Source of the DNA: Balneolaceae bacterium UBA7797
GTDB taxonomy: Bacteria; Bacteroidota; Rhodothermia; Balneolales; Balneolaceae
Direction: 5' to 3'
DNA: 64,000 nucleotides
Assembly: GCA_002480645.1 (NCBI GenBank)
Contig: DLCN01000006.1
Span: 171,702-235,701, forward strand
How positions within the stretch are numbered: the stretch's first letter is position 1; each line of letters opens with the position of its first letter. Below the pieces are notes generated by a model. It was not told the DNA's origin, did not search any database, and worked only from the letters and a program-made list of their open reading frames with translations. The position numbers and the translations under genes were made by a program. Positions 63,624-64,000 of this stretch are shown piece by piece.

Positions 63624-64000
63624 ATGGCCGAACTCGACTCTAAAGCATTATTAGTAATTTTAGACGGGTTCGGTATCGCTGTCGACCCGTCTGTTAGCGC
63701 TGTAGATAAAGCGCAAAAACCCTTTTACGACTCACTCTTCGATTCCTGCCCCCGCAGTCAGTTACGCGCTGATGGTGAAAATGTAGGTCTGCCCGATGGT
63801 CAGTTCGGAAATTCCGAAGTCGGACACCTTAACATCGGTGCGGGACGAATTGTATGGCAGGCACTTTCCCGTATCAACAAAGACATCAGAGATGGTGGGT
63901 TCTTCGAAAATGAAGTGTTGCTTAAAGCCGTAGAAAAAGCGAAAGAGAAAAATAAGATCCATATCATGGGACTTTTCTCTGATGGTGGGGTTCATAGTCA
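63624..64000 (+). CDS. gpmI: 2,3-bisphosphoglycerate-independent phosphoglycerate mutase (5' part)
   Basis: About 125 residues before the window edge; the gene continues beyond 64000. 'LLVILDGFGIA' holds the first metal-binding aspartate, and 'FGNSEVGHLNIGAGR' holds the phosphoserine nucleophile (S64). 'GLFSDGGVHS' follows near the end. It interconverts 2- and 3-phosphoglycerate using manganese. It begins 12 bases after rpsT, so probably shares its transcript. Confidence 0.93.
   Translation, partial: MAELDSKALLVILDGFGIAVDPSVSAVDKAQKPFYDSLFDSCPRSQLRADGENVGLPDGQFGNSEVGHLNIGAGRIVWQALSRINKDIRDGGFFENEVLLKAVEKAKEKNKIHIMGLFSDGGVHS

Noticed and set aside
1..64000. tRNA/rRNA genes, CRISPR arrays, IS elements or prophage
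   Set aside because: I looked through the spacers for T-loop-like sequences, regular spaced repeats, terminal inverted repeats and transposase or integrase motifs and found none. A tRNA or short RNA could still be missed without a covariance search.

Overview
The window looks like chromosomal core-plus-accessory DNA from a free-living, probably marine member of the Bacteroidetes/Chlorobi (FCB) group. Balneolaeota (Balneola/Gracilimonas-like) is my best guess. The reasons are moderate GC with AT-rich spacers, a C-terminal 'QNYPNPFNP' secretion tail on one protein, GSII-type glutamine synthetase, an RRM-type glycine-rich RNA-binding protein, many DUF3857/WG-repeat/DUF1501 envelope proteins, and menaquinone as the quinone. 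The genus is inference. No tRNA, rRNA, IS element, prophage or CRISPR array was recognised.

Layout. 0-5 kb: a small secreted protein, then a GH2 and a GH97 exo-glycosidase for periplasmic sugar breakdown. 4.7-6.1 kb: RRM protein, YbjQ-like protein and a secreted unknown, with clear terminators. 6.3-8.8 kb (minus): a polyprenyl-phosphate GT2 plus GT39-like membrane transferase pair. 9-11.4 kb: a translationally coupled ECF sigma factor / putative anti-sigma / secreted DUF4097 protein operon. 11.4-14.4 kb (minus): DUF2141, TPR lipoprotein, CsaA and glutamine synthetase. 14.7-18.2 kb: menA-menC-menE, with an orphan histidine kinase overlapping the end of menE. 19.3-22.4 kb: fatty-acid hydroxylase-family protein and a ClC channel with CBS domains. 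22.4-26.2 kb: purB (minus) and an ammonium transporter followed by a TorF-type porin. The upstream regions of amt and the glutamine synthetase gene share short palindromic motifs, suggesting one nitrogen regulator.

26-36 kb is a long minus-strand block: M48 lipoprotein protease, murB, a GldE-like CNNM/CorC protein, ssb, an AI-2E family permease, and two DUF3857/transglutaminase-like proteins. 36-41.7 kb is the most unusual part. A DUF1800 protein, a DUF1501 protein (Tat signal at one end, secretion tail at the other) and two tandem WG-repeat lipoproteins form one compact plus-strand set. Minus-strand genes on both sides encode a glycosylasparaginase-like hydrolase and three DUF3857 proteins whose transglutaminase residues are progressively lost.

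44.8-64 kb is mainly housekeeping: pgk; cysteine desulfurase, LOG, DUF1499 and a small membrane protein in one overlapping operon; an acyl-CoA synthetase; a Fur-family regulator; cinA, an outer-membrane barrel and ftsX, coupled on the minus strand; pgsA-pgpA; pyrE; miaB followed by a novel periplasmic/membrane fusion protein; cmk-rpsA; rpsT; and the 5' end of gpmI, which runs off the window.
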